In this document: positions 29,531-37,860 of the stretch, piece by piece
Layout of the letters: every line of letters starts with the position of its first letter
How positions within the stretch are numbered: position 1 is the stretch's first letter
DNA from: Priapulus caudatus
Taxonomy: Eukaryota > Priapulida > Priapulimorpha > Priapulimorphida > Priapulidae
Assembly (NCBI RefSeq): GCF_000485595.1
Contig: NW_014577170.1
Span: 205,762-243,621 of the forward strand
Direction of reading: 5' to 3'
DNA length: 37,860 bases
Notes under the pieces: generated by a model
Databases searched by the model: none
What the model saw: only the letters and a program-made list of their open reading frames with translations
What the model was told of the DNA's origin: nothing
Made by a program: the position numbers and the translations under genes

Positions 29531-29827
29531 CAACATGTTCTGCGTGCATCTATGACAAATACGACATACGCATATATACGCTCTCTTGTGACACTATTTA
29601 TCATAGGAAGATTCTTCTTATGACAAATATTGTTGTATGTGTTGTGCGCATCATAGGAGTTTAGGAGCGCTATTATGAACGCAAGCAGTGAATTTCAGCT
29701 GTAAAGCGGAACGAAGTTGACTCGCCAATATTTGTCATAGGAACAATCTTCCTATGACAATTAGTTAGACATAGGAGAGCGTATATGCGTATGTCGTATT
29801 TGTCATAGATGCAAGCAGAACATATTG
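29531..29827. mobile_element. Inverted-repeat MITE (CAACATGTTCTGC ends)
   Basis: The left arm (29531-29632) and right arm (29725-29827) are reverse complements for about 100 bases with small indels. They start CAACATGTTCTGCGTGCATC on the left and, reversed, CAATATGTTCTGCTTGCATC on the right. TATGACAAATACGACATACG follows in both. Each arm also contains its own smaller hairpin around CATAGGAAGATT. The central 90 bases are unique. The family occurs again at 26808-26860. No target duplication was found. Confidence 0.82.
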
Positions 29828-31185
29828 CAGCGGGTTGGAGGAAGGATGCGATGTGTCGCAGTGAGCCGTGGCAGAGTATCGTGAGTTACTACTACTGTGG
29901 ATCTATTATATAAGTCCTGTGCGCAGCATTGCTCGCACGGCCCACGATATATGGTTTCTGATCGCGCTGCCACCTGGTGTCGATAATCAATGATGACTCC
30001 TCTCATATGTTTTCGCCCTGCTAAGTTATATATATATATATATGCAGAAATTGGGTTTCCTATGGCCGCATGTGAGCGATCGGTGACATACACGCACGCG
30101 CATACTTGCACACCAATTCTCGGTTTGCATTTATTTTACTTGTTTGTGGCAGTACAACGAAGACGACGACTCGTGAATGTGAAGCGTTTGCTTAGCAATG
30201 AAAACGCTAACAGGCAAATCTTAGGCAGTGGCAAGCGTAGGTCATGGACAAGGCCAAACCTTGCTGAGATGCATGTATAAAGTTTGCCATCGCGTCTACA
30301 CTATGATGTATGTCTGTGTGCATGCGTGCGTGTGCATGCGGGGCTTTGTCTACATTAGTTATATATTTTGCAAACTTTGACTAAGACTTTATTGTGTTTA
30401 GAAAGATAATCTGAATGAGCGAGAGAATTTAGCTTCTTCAGCGTTCTCTGTATTTTTGAGTTTCTGCGCGCATGCGTTCGATGCTGCGAGGTCGCTTAAC
30501 TTTTGAGACGCAAAGATTTATGTGATAGGCTTGCCAGTAAGAACACTCGGCGTGAGTGCATTTTGTTGTTACGTCCGCTTCGGTGAATGATAGCGCTTGT
30601 CTTTGCCAGTTCTCATAGACTCGCGCGCGTGTAAATATATATCGCAGCGTATAGGAAAGACGCATTTTAAGGGAATGGTTTTATCGATAAAAGTATACAG
30701 TTTAAAACAATAAAAACATAATTTAAAAAAACATAAAAAAACATTTAACTCAAATACTTCTTAATGGAAACTCGCCGTATAAACTGTGCCGTTCTGTTAG
30801 TGCCGACCTTATAATAAGCATATATATAATATAAGCATGCGTATTCACTGTGTCCTAATGGTTCAGCCACTAGAGTACTCATCTCTCGCTAACGACCCCG
30901 TAACTCCGTTGTTATGCGTACAAGTTCGAGAAATGTTCATGAAATTGACGCTGCCTGCTATAGTAATGATGTAAGGCGAGAGGGACGGGTTTTCTGGCCT
31001 CAGTGTTCAGGGCGCAAGGTGAAGAATCCGTTTGTTGCATACGTGTGTGTGCGTGTGTGTGTGTGAATTTTGTTATCACTAATATATATACGCTCTAATA
31101 TCGCATTGACTTTATAGCTGGTTACAGGAGCGTGAGGCCGCATACGTGGCGAATATAACTGTTAAGAGTGTAGCATAATTGTTAC
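29828..31185. other. Mostly unique sequence
   Basis: It contains a short (AT)n at 30026-30042. A possible tRNA-derived fragment at about 30850-30935 has TAATGGTTCAGCCACTAGAG and a late AAGTTCGAGAAA. Frames such as 30438-30665 (-) have no support beyond being open. Confidence 0.45.
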
Positions 31186-31209
31186 GATGTGTGTTTGTGC
31201 GTGCCCGTG

Positions 31210-31257
<48 letters not shown>

Positions 31258-31380
31258 TGTACGTGTGTGTGCGTGTGCGTGCGTGTGCGAGCGCGCGTGC
31301 GTTTGTCGTCTAGCTAGCCATGCCCACACACGCACGTAGACACGCACGCACGCGCACACGCACGCACGCGCACACACTCG
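31186..31380. repeat. Paired complementary (GTGC)n/(GCAC)n arrays
   Basis: GTGCGTGC units at about 31194-31303 face complementary GCACGC units at about 31328-31378, separated by a short unique spacer containing GCTAGC. The arrangement repeats that at 161-317. Confidence 0.88.
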
Positions 31381-32619
31381 TGCTGTATGTTAATATAATA
31401 ATATTGCGCGAAATGTTGCGAGAAGTTTAGCGCCGCAAATATGGCGCATACATCACGTGCGTGTATGCTTTACAGCCGAGGCTGTTCAGCCTCACTATTT
31501 TCCTCCGCCAGACTTCTTACCTGATCCATCACTAACGAGAGAATGTGTGCGATCTGTCCGCTTTCGACATGTTCGACGAATGCTAGAGTAAATGATACTT
31601 AACTCAGCGGGGAAATTCTCTGACTGCATGAAGCAACGTTCGTGCGACACTCCTTCCCTATTCAAATCCCCCGTTATGGCCCCCTGGCTTTTCGCTTGAT
31701 GAAGAGTGTTCGCGTGCGTTCACGCATGCGTGCGCGCGTGCATGCGCACGAGCGCGTGCGTGTGTGAACGCCACGCCGCGCGAACACATGGCAACGTCGG
31801 AAAAGCGCAGTCGGTTTTATTGGTCCTATCCCTGATCGTAGAATCGACGGCAACCGCTCGCCCGAACCGCGTATAAAGAAGGGCTAGATCTAGAGTTACG
31901 ACAGGCGCTGTACGCACGACACTAGCACCTGTCTCTCTTCACACACCACCACTACGATCGCGTGACGCTGTCATGCTTCCAACACAACCCAGCCGTGCTG
32001 CCCACACACCGTACTATACCCACTACTGTTCTCCCATCCATGGTTACATAGCATCAGTGTTACAGTGTCATGACTATGACAGTGTAGTGTACTATGACAG
32101 TGTCATCAGTGTCATATAGTATCAGGAGAGAATAATAATAGATATATTATTAGATTATATAATCTGTTATTATTCACTCGTGATAATATAGACACGATAT
32201 TACACCGCTAGTCTATTATACCAGTATATTATACGCTATAGTGTATTATACCACTAGTCTATATTGTGACACAACTAATAGCATGTTATGACCTTCGTTC
32301 GTTATCGCACGTGTGCTATATGTATGGGGTGTGTATACATTCCAGTGTGCGGATACGTATCTAGTGTGAATCCCTCTATACTTACACTCTCGTAAACACG
32401 ATTTCTTATACAGCTGTGTGTTCCAGCAGTTGTTTGCTATTAATTGTAATTTATAGTTCCGACATCATGTGCACCGTAAACTCATGTGATGTGTTGTTTA
32501 AACTTATGGTTTCAATGCTATATATTCCCGCTGATATGCGTTGAGCTCCCTCGATGAAAGAAATAACATATCCTCTTTCGACATTGACTCGAAATGACCA
32601 TAACTCCAGTGAGGTCCAT
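31381..32619. other. Mostly unique sequence with one candidate exon
   Basis: It includes the low-confidence minus-strand exon at 31521-31582. It also has short local repeats of ACTATGACAGTGT (32065-32105) and TATTATACCASTA (32213-32262). No gene was recognised with certainty. Confidence 0.45.
31521..31582 (-). CDS. Candidate internal exon on the minus strand
   Basis: Between a good acceptor (ATTTACTCTAG, intron side from 31583) and a strong donor (CAG|GTAAGA, from 31520) lie 62 bases. In one frame they read FVEHVESGQIAHILSLVMDQ after two bases of a split codon. Reading on through the donor gives VRSLAEENSEAEQPRL and a stop. The residues look like a soluble helix, but 20 codons are too few to exclude chance. 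I recognise no family, and its phase (0 at the end) does not fit directly to the candidate exon at 22156-22341. Confidence 0.2.
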
Positions 32620-32659
32620 ACCTATGTCTCCCAGTACCTATGTGTCGCTGACTAGGTGT

Positions 32660-32960
32660 CGAGTCGCTCCCGGGGTTACTGCGAACGTACCCTGGGGTCC
32701 GGTATACCGGAACGTACCCTGGTACTAAATACTACTATCTAATATGCCGGACCGTACCTCGCCTACTCCACTACCGAGTCTAGGGAGTTGCCTACGCCTA
32801 CTCCCTAACCCTAACCATAACCCTAACTCTAACCCTAACACTAACCCTAACCATATCAGCTAGATAGTTACCAGGGTACGGCCGGAACGTACCCTGGGTA
32901 CGGTCCGGTATACCGGAAGGCTGATAGGGTCTATGTCCCCCAGGGTACTGTATGTGTCCC
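32660..32960. mobile_element. Second copy of the telomere-motif inverted-repeat element
   Basis: The order CGTACCCTGG, TCCGGTATACCGGA, ATCTAATATGCCGGACC, CTCGCCTACTCCACTA, GAGTCTAGGGAGT, a CCCTAA array, TAGTTACCAGGGTAC and another CCGGTATACCGGA repeats that at 3608-3881 with few differences. The right end differs. AGGGTCTATGTCCCCCAGGG appears there in the direct orientation, where the first copy has it inverted. The copy is therefore rearranged or belongs to a longer composite. Confidence 0.78.
32803..32852. repeat. Telomere-like (CCCTAA)n, about 8 units
   Basis: CCCTAA units with CCATAA, CTCTAA and CACTAA variants sit at the same place in the element as the array at 3752-3795. Confidence 0.85.
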
Positions 32961-33913
32961 GGTACCTATGTATTCCAGTACCCAGGTACCTATGTGTCCC
33001 GGTACCTATGTGTCCCGGTACCTATGTTTCCCAGTACAAGAAACAAAGGATTTCAGGATTAGGTCTAGACTGTTACGTCAGCAAACAAAAAGGTTTTTTT
33101 AGTTAATTTTCAAATAAATGAAAGTGTCAATGACACTGTAGGTCACCTTGGGTGTGATAGAAGAGGGAGGGGGGTATATAAAGCAAGAGTATATACTCTT
33201 GACAATGATATATGCATTTTGCATAAGTTTTGATGCGAAAATAAATGTTTCAGATCTGAAAGTCTGAAATCTTGATGAGAGATGGCGCTACTCCTAAATG
33301 ATCGCCATTTTGGTTTTCGAATATCGTGCAAATAAAAACAATAAAATATTCCAGTCAAATTATTGTTACGAAGAATCTAAAACACAATATTACACGTATA
33401 ACGTTAGTTGTTAACCAGTTAGACCAAATAAACGTAATAGGACGTTGTCATCTCTCCCATAGGAGTAACAACTGTTTTGGGGCTAGCCTTACACATTCAT
33501 ATACAAAAATTTAACAAAATCGAATGAATTTAGATGGCCATTTCCATTTTTGCCAAAAACTGGACGTGGCTCGAAAGTAGGTCGACTGGCGTCCAAAATA
33601 GGACGGTCAAATCTCTCCCATAGGAGTAACAACTGTATGCAATTTGAAACATGTGGGTCAAACGGTTCTTGAGTTATCGTTGACCGTATAGGTACCGGGA
33701 AACATAGGTACCGGGACACATAGGTACCGGGACACATGGGTATGACTATGACCCCCTCCAGTCTAGTCTCTGCCAATGCTTGGATACGTATGGACATGGA
33801 TGTGTATACATGGTTACGTATGGATGTATGGGCATACGCAACGAGTGATAAGATGAAACTGAATTGAATTGATTGGATTTCAATTTTATCTCGTGGTTTT
33901 CGTCTTCAAATCG

Positions 33914-34621
33914 GGGGCCCGTTGTCAGAAACAAATTAGTCTTAACATTAACCTTAACATTAACTTTTTCTCTTAGAGCGTTGACAGAAACTTCGTAAAG
34001 TTAAGAGAATTAAAAATTCTCGTAACTTTTCTCTTAACTTATTTTCTCCTAACTTGAGAGATCCCTTCACTTTAATATTAAGATGAAAATAACACATTTA
34101 GACTAAGAATTACAATTATAGTGATATTATATTTCATATTAATGAGTAATATCATGTGTTTTTCTTGAAAAACACGTCAAAAACATTAATTATCTACCGA
34201 TCGTGAAGCAAAACAAAAGTGTCAAAACATTTACAAATGCCGTATGGCATTTGTTCTCTTGTCTATGCACTGACCACACGACTCTCGCGTCTCGTGAGAA
34301 TTGCTACAGTGTGACAATTTGTCTTGTTGTGCTGAATAAATTCAAGACCGCATCGTTTTTCATCAAATATTATTTAAATGTGGTTAGCTATCATAATATG
34401 CATAAATTACTGTGATGTACAATAAATGTGTATGAATTTGAATTTTGTGATCGATTCTCATCCAATCAGCAACCTTGTGATGAAGTTCCTGTTATCGTAA
34501 GTTTTCACTTAAGTAAGTTTAGCTACGATAGGTTTCTGTCAACGCTATTAACTTTTCTCTTAACATTAACATTAGTCTTAAAATTAATCGTATATTTACG
34601 AAGTTTCTGACAACGGGCCCC
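33914..34621. mobile_element. Inverted-repeat element (GGGGCCCGTTGTCAGAAAC ends)
   Basis: The left end GGGGCCCGTTGTCAGAAAC and the right end GTTTCTGACAACGGGCCCC are perfect reverse complements over 19 bases. The similarity continues through TTAGTCTTAA and TTAACATTAA. A second subterminal copy (GTTGACAGAAAC about 33980, reversed TTTCTGTCAAC about 34535) lies in each arm. The interior at 34080-34260 is similar to the inner right arm of the element at 22856-23975 (GAAAATAACACATTT, TTTACAAATG, TTGTTCTCTTGTC). No transposase frame was found, and no clear target duplication. Confidence 0.8.
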
Positions 34622-35421
34622 AGATGTTTATGCAGTTGTGCGAGTTGGTCTTGACGTATATAGATGGCACTCGTATAACAGAGCTGGAGTTTGACTAGAG
34701 CGCTTGTAAACATTCGTGTTGTTTATCCGAGAAGTCGCATGTGTTTTCTAAAAACATTCGCCGAGGCACGCAACGCGAGATTGGCGTTTGTAAACGTTAA
34801 CGCTAGTTATTCGTGTTATCGTTGCTCGTGATGCCAACGCATGATGCCAAGCCGCGCCTAACACACATACGCACACACACAAACACACAGACACACAGAC
34901 ACACACACGCGCGCGCACGCACGCACGCACGCACAGACACACACACACGCACACGTACACACAAACACACACGCACGCACGCACGGACGCACGGAAAAAC
35001 ACATGCAAACCTTCACCTTACCCATACCCACACCTTTTTAATAACACTTCACCAACAGACCTCAAATATTTTAAGCGGTTCTAAAGCAATATATTATCCG
35101 AAATCGAATACAAACTAATGTGTTTAAAAAAAAATATAAATACGACACTCCCATCGCATCATACGGTTATGGGCGAGATAATGCCACCGATGACCATAAA
35201 AGGGAACGAAGCTACAAAGCACGGGCGTGTACAGACGTGGCAACGCGTCACCGCCCCCCCTCCCCCTGCTTACTTACCCAGCCGATACCCCGAGCAAGAA
35301 TCACGCTCTTCCTCTCTGCTCTCTTTTTCTCTTTCACTTTCTCTCTCTCGCTCTTTCGTGCTCCCCATATATCTTGATGCACGAACACTAGGCTTCATGG
35401 CTGTTGGCGTTTATAAGACAC
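34622..35421. other. Unique sequence with CA-rich block
   Basis: An ACACACGCAC-type block lies at 34862-34996, and a (TC)-rich patch at about 35310-35355. No gene was recognised. Confidence 0.5.
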
Positions 35422-35593
35422 CTGTGTTTGCACGAACGATGGACTTGAATACTGCACACGCTCTCCCTCTCTGATCACAGCCAGCATCGTGTAGATAGCG
35501 TTGGATACTGCGTTGGTTTCTGAATGCGGATCATCCGCCGCTCGCCGGATGCTGCGTGTCGCAATAGACTCACTCTGAGAGCGGGCTCCGTGA
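35422..35593 (-). CDS. Weak candidate exon on the minus strand
   Basis: Between an acceptor (GCCGTGTGTGCAG, intron side from 35594) and a donor (CAG|GTGTCT, from 35421) lie 57 open codons after one base of a split codon. They include SESIATRSIRRAADDPHSET and NAVSNAIYTMLAVIREGERV. Other frames are open here too, so the openness proves little. Nothing was recognised. Confidence 0.15.
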
Positions 35594-35639
35594 CTGCACA
35601 CACGGCGGAGATATCCGTCGGTAATGCAGCAGGCGGGAT

Positions 35640-35656
35640 GTATATATATATATATG

Positions 35657-35699
<43 letters not shown>

Positions 35700-35765
35700 C
35701 GAACACGTTCGAGCGTCTAGATCAAACTTAATTTAGAATGACCTCACCGCTTCCCGCATATATTG

Positions 35766-35796
<31 letters not shown>

Positions 35797-35835
35797 GGTA
35801 TACATGTATTATATATATATATATATATATGGACA
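35640..35835. repeat. (AT)n microsatellites
   Basis: Two long AT blocks (35640-35696 and about 35768-35830) are separated by unique sequence, with smaller AT runs to about 35920. Confidence 0.93.
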
Positions 35836-36572
35836 GCGGTATATCACCAGTATTATAAGAAGTAATTGATATGAGCAAGATGTGTAAAAATGCACAAAGT
35901 GTATATATATATTATATAGATAACAGTAAAGCTATCTATTCAAAGCTAAACAACATTGGCATGTAAATATAATTGTAAATTCTACGGCAACACGGCAACA
36001 ATCATAGACGCATCTCGTTACACACACTGAAGATCTCATCTCGTTAGAATACATGAATAAATTAGCATTTAAAATTAAATTATGATTTTCAAATGTGTAC
36101 AGCGGCACACTCAGAGATCGTACCTTTAGCCGGGAAGATGTTTGGAAGCCCGGATGTTTCTAAAATCAGTTTCATCGCCATCTCTTCACATCGCGTTACG
36201 AAATTGCACGAACAGTACAAGCTAGCGCCATCTGTTGAAAGAATTTTGTGGTATTGCTACGTATATACATATATATAACGAAAAGCCATTATAATAAAAA
36301 GTATAAACAACAAACAACAGCCTTATGCTACAGTCGTATGCTTTCTCCCGCGCTCTATCTCTCTGTGTCTTGATTTACCTGCAGTTAGCTCTCTATTTTA
36401 TATTGTCTCCTTTCTCCTGTTCTCTCCTGCCTTTTTTGTCCTCATCCATCTTTTTACTCCTTTTATTGCTTCGTTTTCTCCCATGCCCCACCATTTTCTC
36501 CCTCCCTCATTCATGCATAATGGTTTCTTTCTTCTGACTGCTCTTTCTATGTCGTCTTCCCTTTACTCTTCA
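35836..36572. other. Unique sequence becoming pyrimidine-rich
   Basis: No gene was recognised. From about 36340 the + strand is strongly C/T-rich up to 36562, just before the purine tract. Confidence 0.5.
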
Positions 36573-37080
36573 TCCATCAGAGAAAGAAGGAAGAGAAGAA
36601 GAAAAAGAAGGAGAGAAGAATAGAAAGAAAGAGAGAAGAAGAGAAAGAAGGAGAGAAGAAGAAAAAAAAAGAGAGAAGAAGAGAAAGAAGGAGAGAAGAT
36701 AGAAAGAAGGAGAAAAAATATAAAAAAGAAGCGAAAGAGGAGAAAGAAGCGAGAAAAAATATATAAAAAAAGAGAAGAAAGAAGAGAAAAGAAGGAGAGA
36801 AGACAGAAAAGAATAGAGAATAAGAGAAAAAATGAGAGAAGAAAGGGAAAGAAGCGCAGAGAAGAAGAGAAAAAATGAGAGAAAAAGTAGAGAATAAGAG
36901 GAAGAAGGAGAAAGAAGAGAAAGGAGAAAAGACGAGAAAGAAGAAGAAGAAGAACAAAAAGAAGAAGAAGAAGAAGAAGAAGAAGTTGAAGAAGATGACG
37001 AAGAGGAAGGGAAAAAGAAGAAGATGAAGAAGAAGAAGAATAAAGAGAGAAGAAAGAAGGAGAGAAAAAGAGAAAGAAGC
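36573..37080. repeat. Long polypurine tract (GAAGA)n
   Basis: About 500 bases of nearly pure A/G with GAAGAAAGAAGGAGA-type units include only scattered T and C. Minus-strand frames across it (Phe/Leu/Ser-rich, up to 170 codons) are artefacts. Such tracts can form triplex DNA. Confidence 0.93.
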
Positions 37081-37279
37081 AAAATCAGTTCATCTCACCA
37101 ATGACATTATATCGCTATCCGTCCGTTCGCGTTCATCTATTAGCTCGTTTATTTTAATACGGCGTGCCTATGTGTGATATCTCGGCTTTGCTGCGTTCTC
37201 CCTCAGATCCCCTCTAACTCAACTTGCACCTCACGCGCTCTAAATGTCAGCGTAAATAGTCAGAATTACACGCCACGGC
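37081..37279. other. Unique spacer
   Basis: This short unique sequence lies between the purine tract and the CA-rich block. No feature was recognised. Confidence 0.5.
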
Positions 37280-37675
37280 ACGCACGCACGCACGCACGCA
37301 CACGCACCGCACACACACACACGCACCACGGCACCACGCACACGCCACACGCCACCACGCACACGCACACCGCACACGCACACGCACATGCACGCACACG
37401 CACACGCGCCTGTACGCACACGCACACGCGCACGCACACGACACAGGCACACGCACACGCACACGCACACGCACACGCAACGCACACGCACGACGCACAC
37501 GCACACGCCCGCACACGCACACGCACACGGACAACCACCACACCGACACGCACACGCCACGCACACGCACACGCACACGCACACGACAGCACATGCACAT
37601 GCACTTGCAACATGCACAGCACTGACATGCCACATACACATACACATGCACATACACATACACATACACGCACCA

Positions 37676-37707
<32 letters not shown>

Positions 37708-37712
37708 CACAT
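37280..37712. repeat. CACGCA-rich simple repeat
   Basis: About 430 bases of CACG, CACA and CACAT units keep three minus-strand frames open (Cys/Val/Arg-rich). It has no coding value. Confidence 0.93.
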
Positions 37713-37726
37713 ACACACACCTGTCT

Positions 37727-37822
37727 CTTATTATCTCTTTTCGCTGTCTGTCTCACTGCATGGCTCTCCTTCTCTCTCATCACTCTCGAGGCTCTTTTTT
37801 CTCTCTTCTCTCTCTCTCTCGC

Positions 37823-37859
<37 letters not shown>

Positions 37860-37860
37860 T
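37727..37860. repeat. (TC)n microsatellite reaching the window end
   Basis: CT-rich sequence becomes clean (TC)n from about 37824 and is cut by the window edge. Confidence 0.92.

Larger units (their letters stand above)
32610..33745. mobile_element. Possible composite element bounded by GGTACCTATGTGTCCC repeats
   Basis: GTACCTATGTGTC and CCCGGTACCTATG motifs recur on the left side (about 32610-32650 and 32940-33035). The reverse complements, CATAGGTACCGGGACACATA and neighbours, cluster at 33690-33735. Between them a 27-base direct repeat, ATCTCTCCCATAGGAGTAAC plus AACTGT, occurs at about 33450 and 33612. The inverted clusters suggest one larger element holding the 32660-32960 copy, with limits uncertain. 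No coding frame of note was seen. Confidence 0.4.

Noticed and set aside
30850-30935. Possible second tRNA-derived SINE
   Set aside because: A TGGTTCAGCC-like start and AAGTTCGAGAAA are present, but the spacing is too long and no tail or cloverleaf was found.
36570-37082. 170- and 126-codon minus frames rich in Phe/Leu/Ser
   Set aside because: They are the complement of a polypurine tract. The absence of stops follows from composition.
37240-37783. Three overlapping Cys/Val/Arg-rich minus frames up to 178 codons
   Set aside because: They come from a CACGCA simple repeat. Parallel frames in all phases show that there is no coding constraint.

Overview
The window is eukaryotic, from an invertebrate-type animal genome in draft assembly. 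The evidence is intron-split coding exons with GT-AG borders, dense micro- and minisatellites, several small inverted-repeat transposons, TTAGGG-type telomere-like tracts and two runs of N (15042-15858 and 26212-26236). The species cannot be named from the sequence. The TTAGGG-type motif and the mix of CAGTGGTTCTTAACC-type hAT and TTA-flanked elements would fit a non-insect, perhaps marine, invertebrate; that is inference.

The only securely recognised gene lies on the + strand between 1739 and about 10396. It is an internal piece of a multi-PDZ scaffold gene of the MPDZ (MUPP1)/PATJ family. Exons encode the end of a PDZ3-like domain (1739-1874), the linker (3160-3306, 4128-4207), a PDZ4-like domain (4128-4207, 4681-4854, 6716-6966), a second linker plus the start of a PDZ5-like domain (7571-7754), the rest of PDZ5 (8675 to about 8924, with frame breaks) and one further linker-like exon (10280-10396). 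From 1739 to 8675 every splice phase agrees. The start and end of the gene are outside the window, and no later PDZ exon was found to the right.

The most unusual structure is in the introns of this gene. After the exon that ends in FSILDYQ, a minisatellite (about 7755-8280) repeats the last part of the exon together with its 5' splice site roughly 18 more times, in 27-base units that are a multiple of three. The next exon is also followed by a tandem array (about 8924-9137) whose units each begin with a donor-like GTAGGTG/GTAAGTG. Both arrays look seeded by exon/intron junctions.

From 10.4 kb to the right end no gene is clearly recognisable. This part holds transposon remnants, satellites and simple repeats. 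Well-supported small mobile elements, by inverted termini and target duplications, are at 991-1421 (TTA duplication), 5543-5802 (hAT type), 17484-17876 (9-bp duplication, foldback type) and 24110-24341 (8-bp duplication, hAT type). Other inverted-repeat elements are at 3608-3881 with a relative at 32660-32960, and at 16741-17032, 22856-23975, 29531-29827 and 33914-34621. On the minus strand there are a few coding-looking stretches without an obvious family (22156-22341, 18540-18857, 31521-31582, 35422-35593); these are reported with low confidence.
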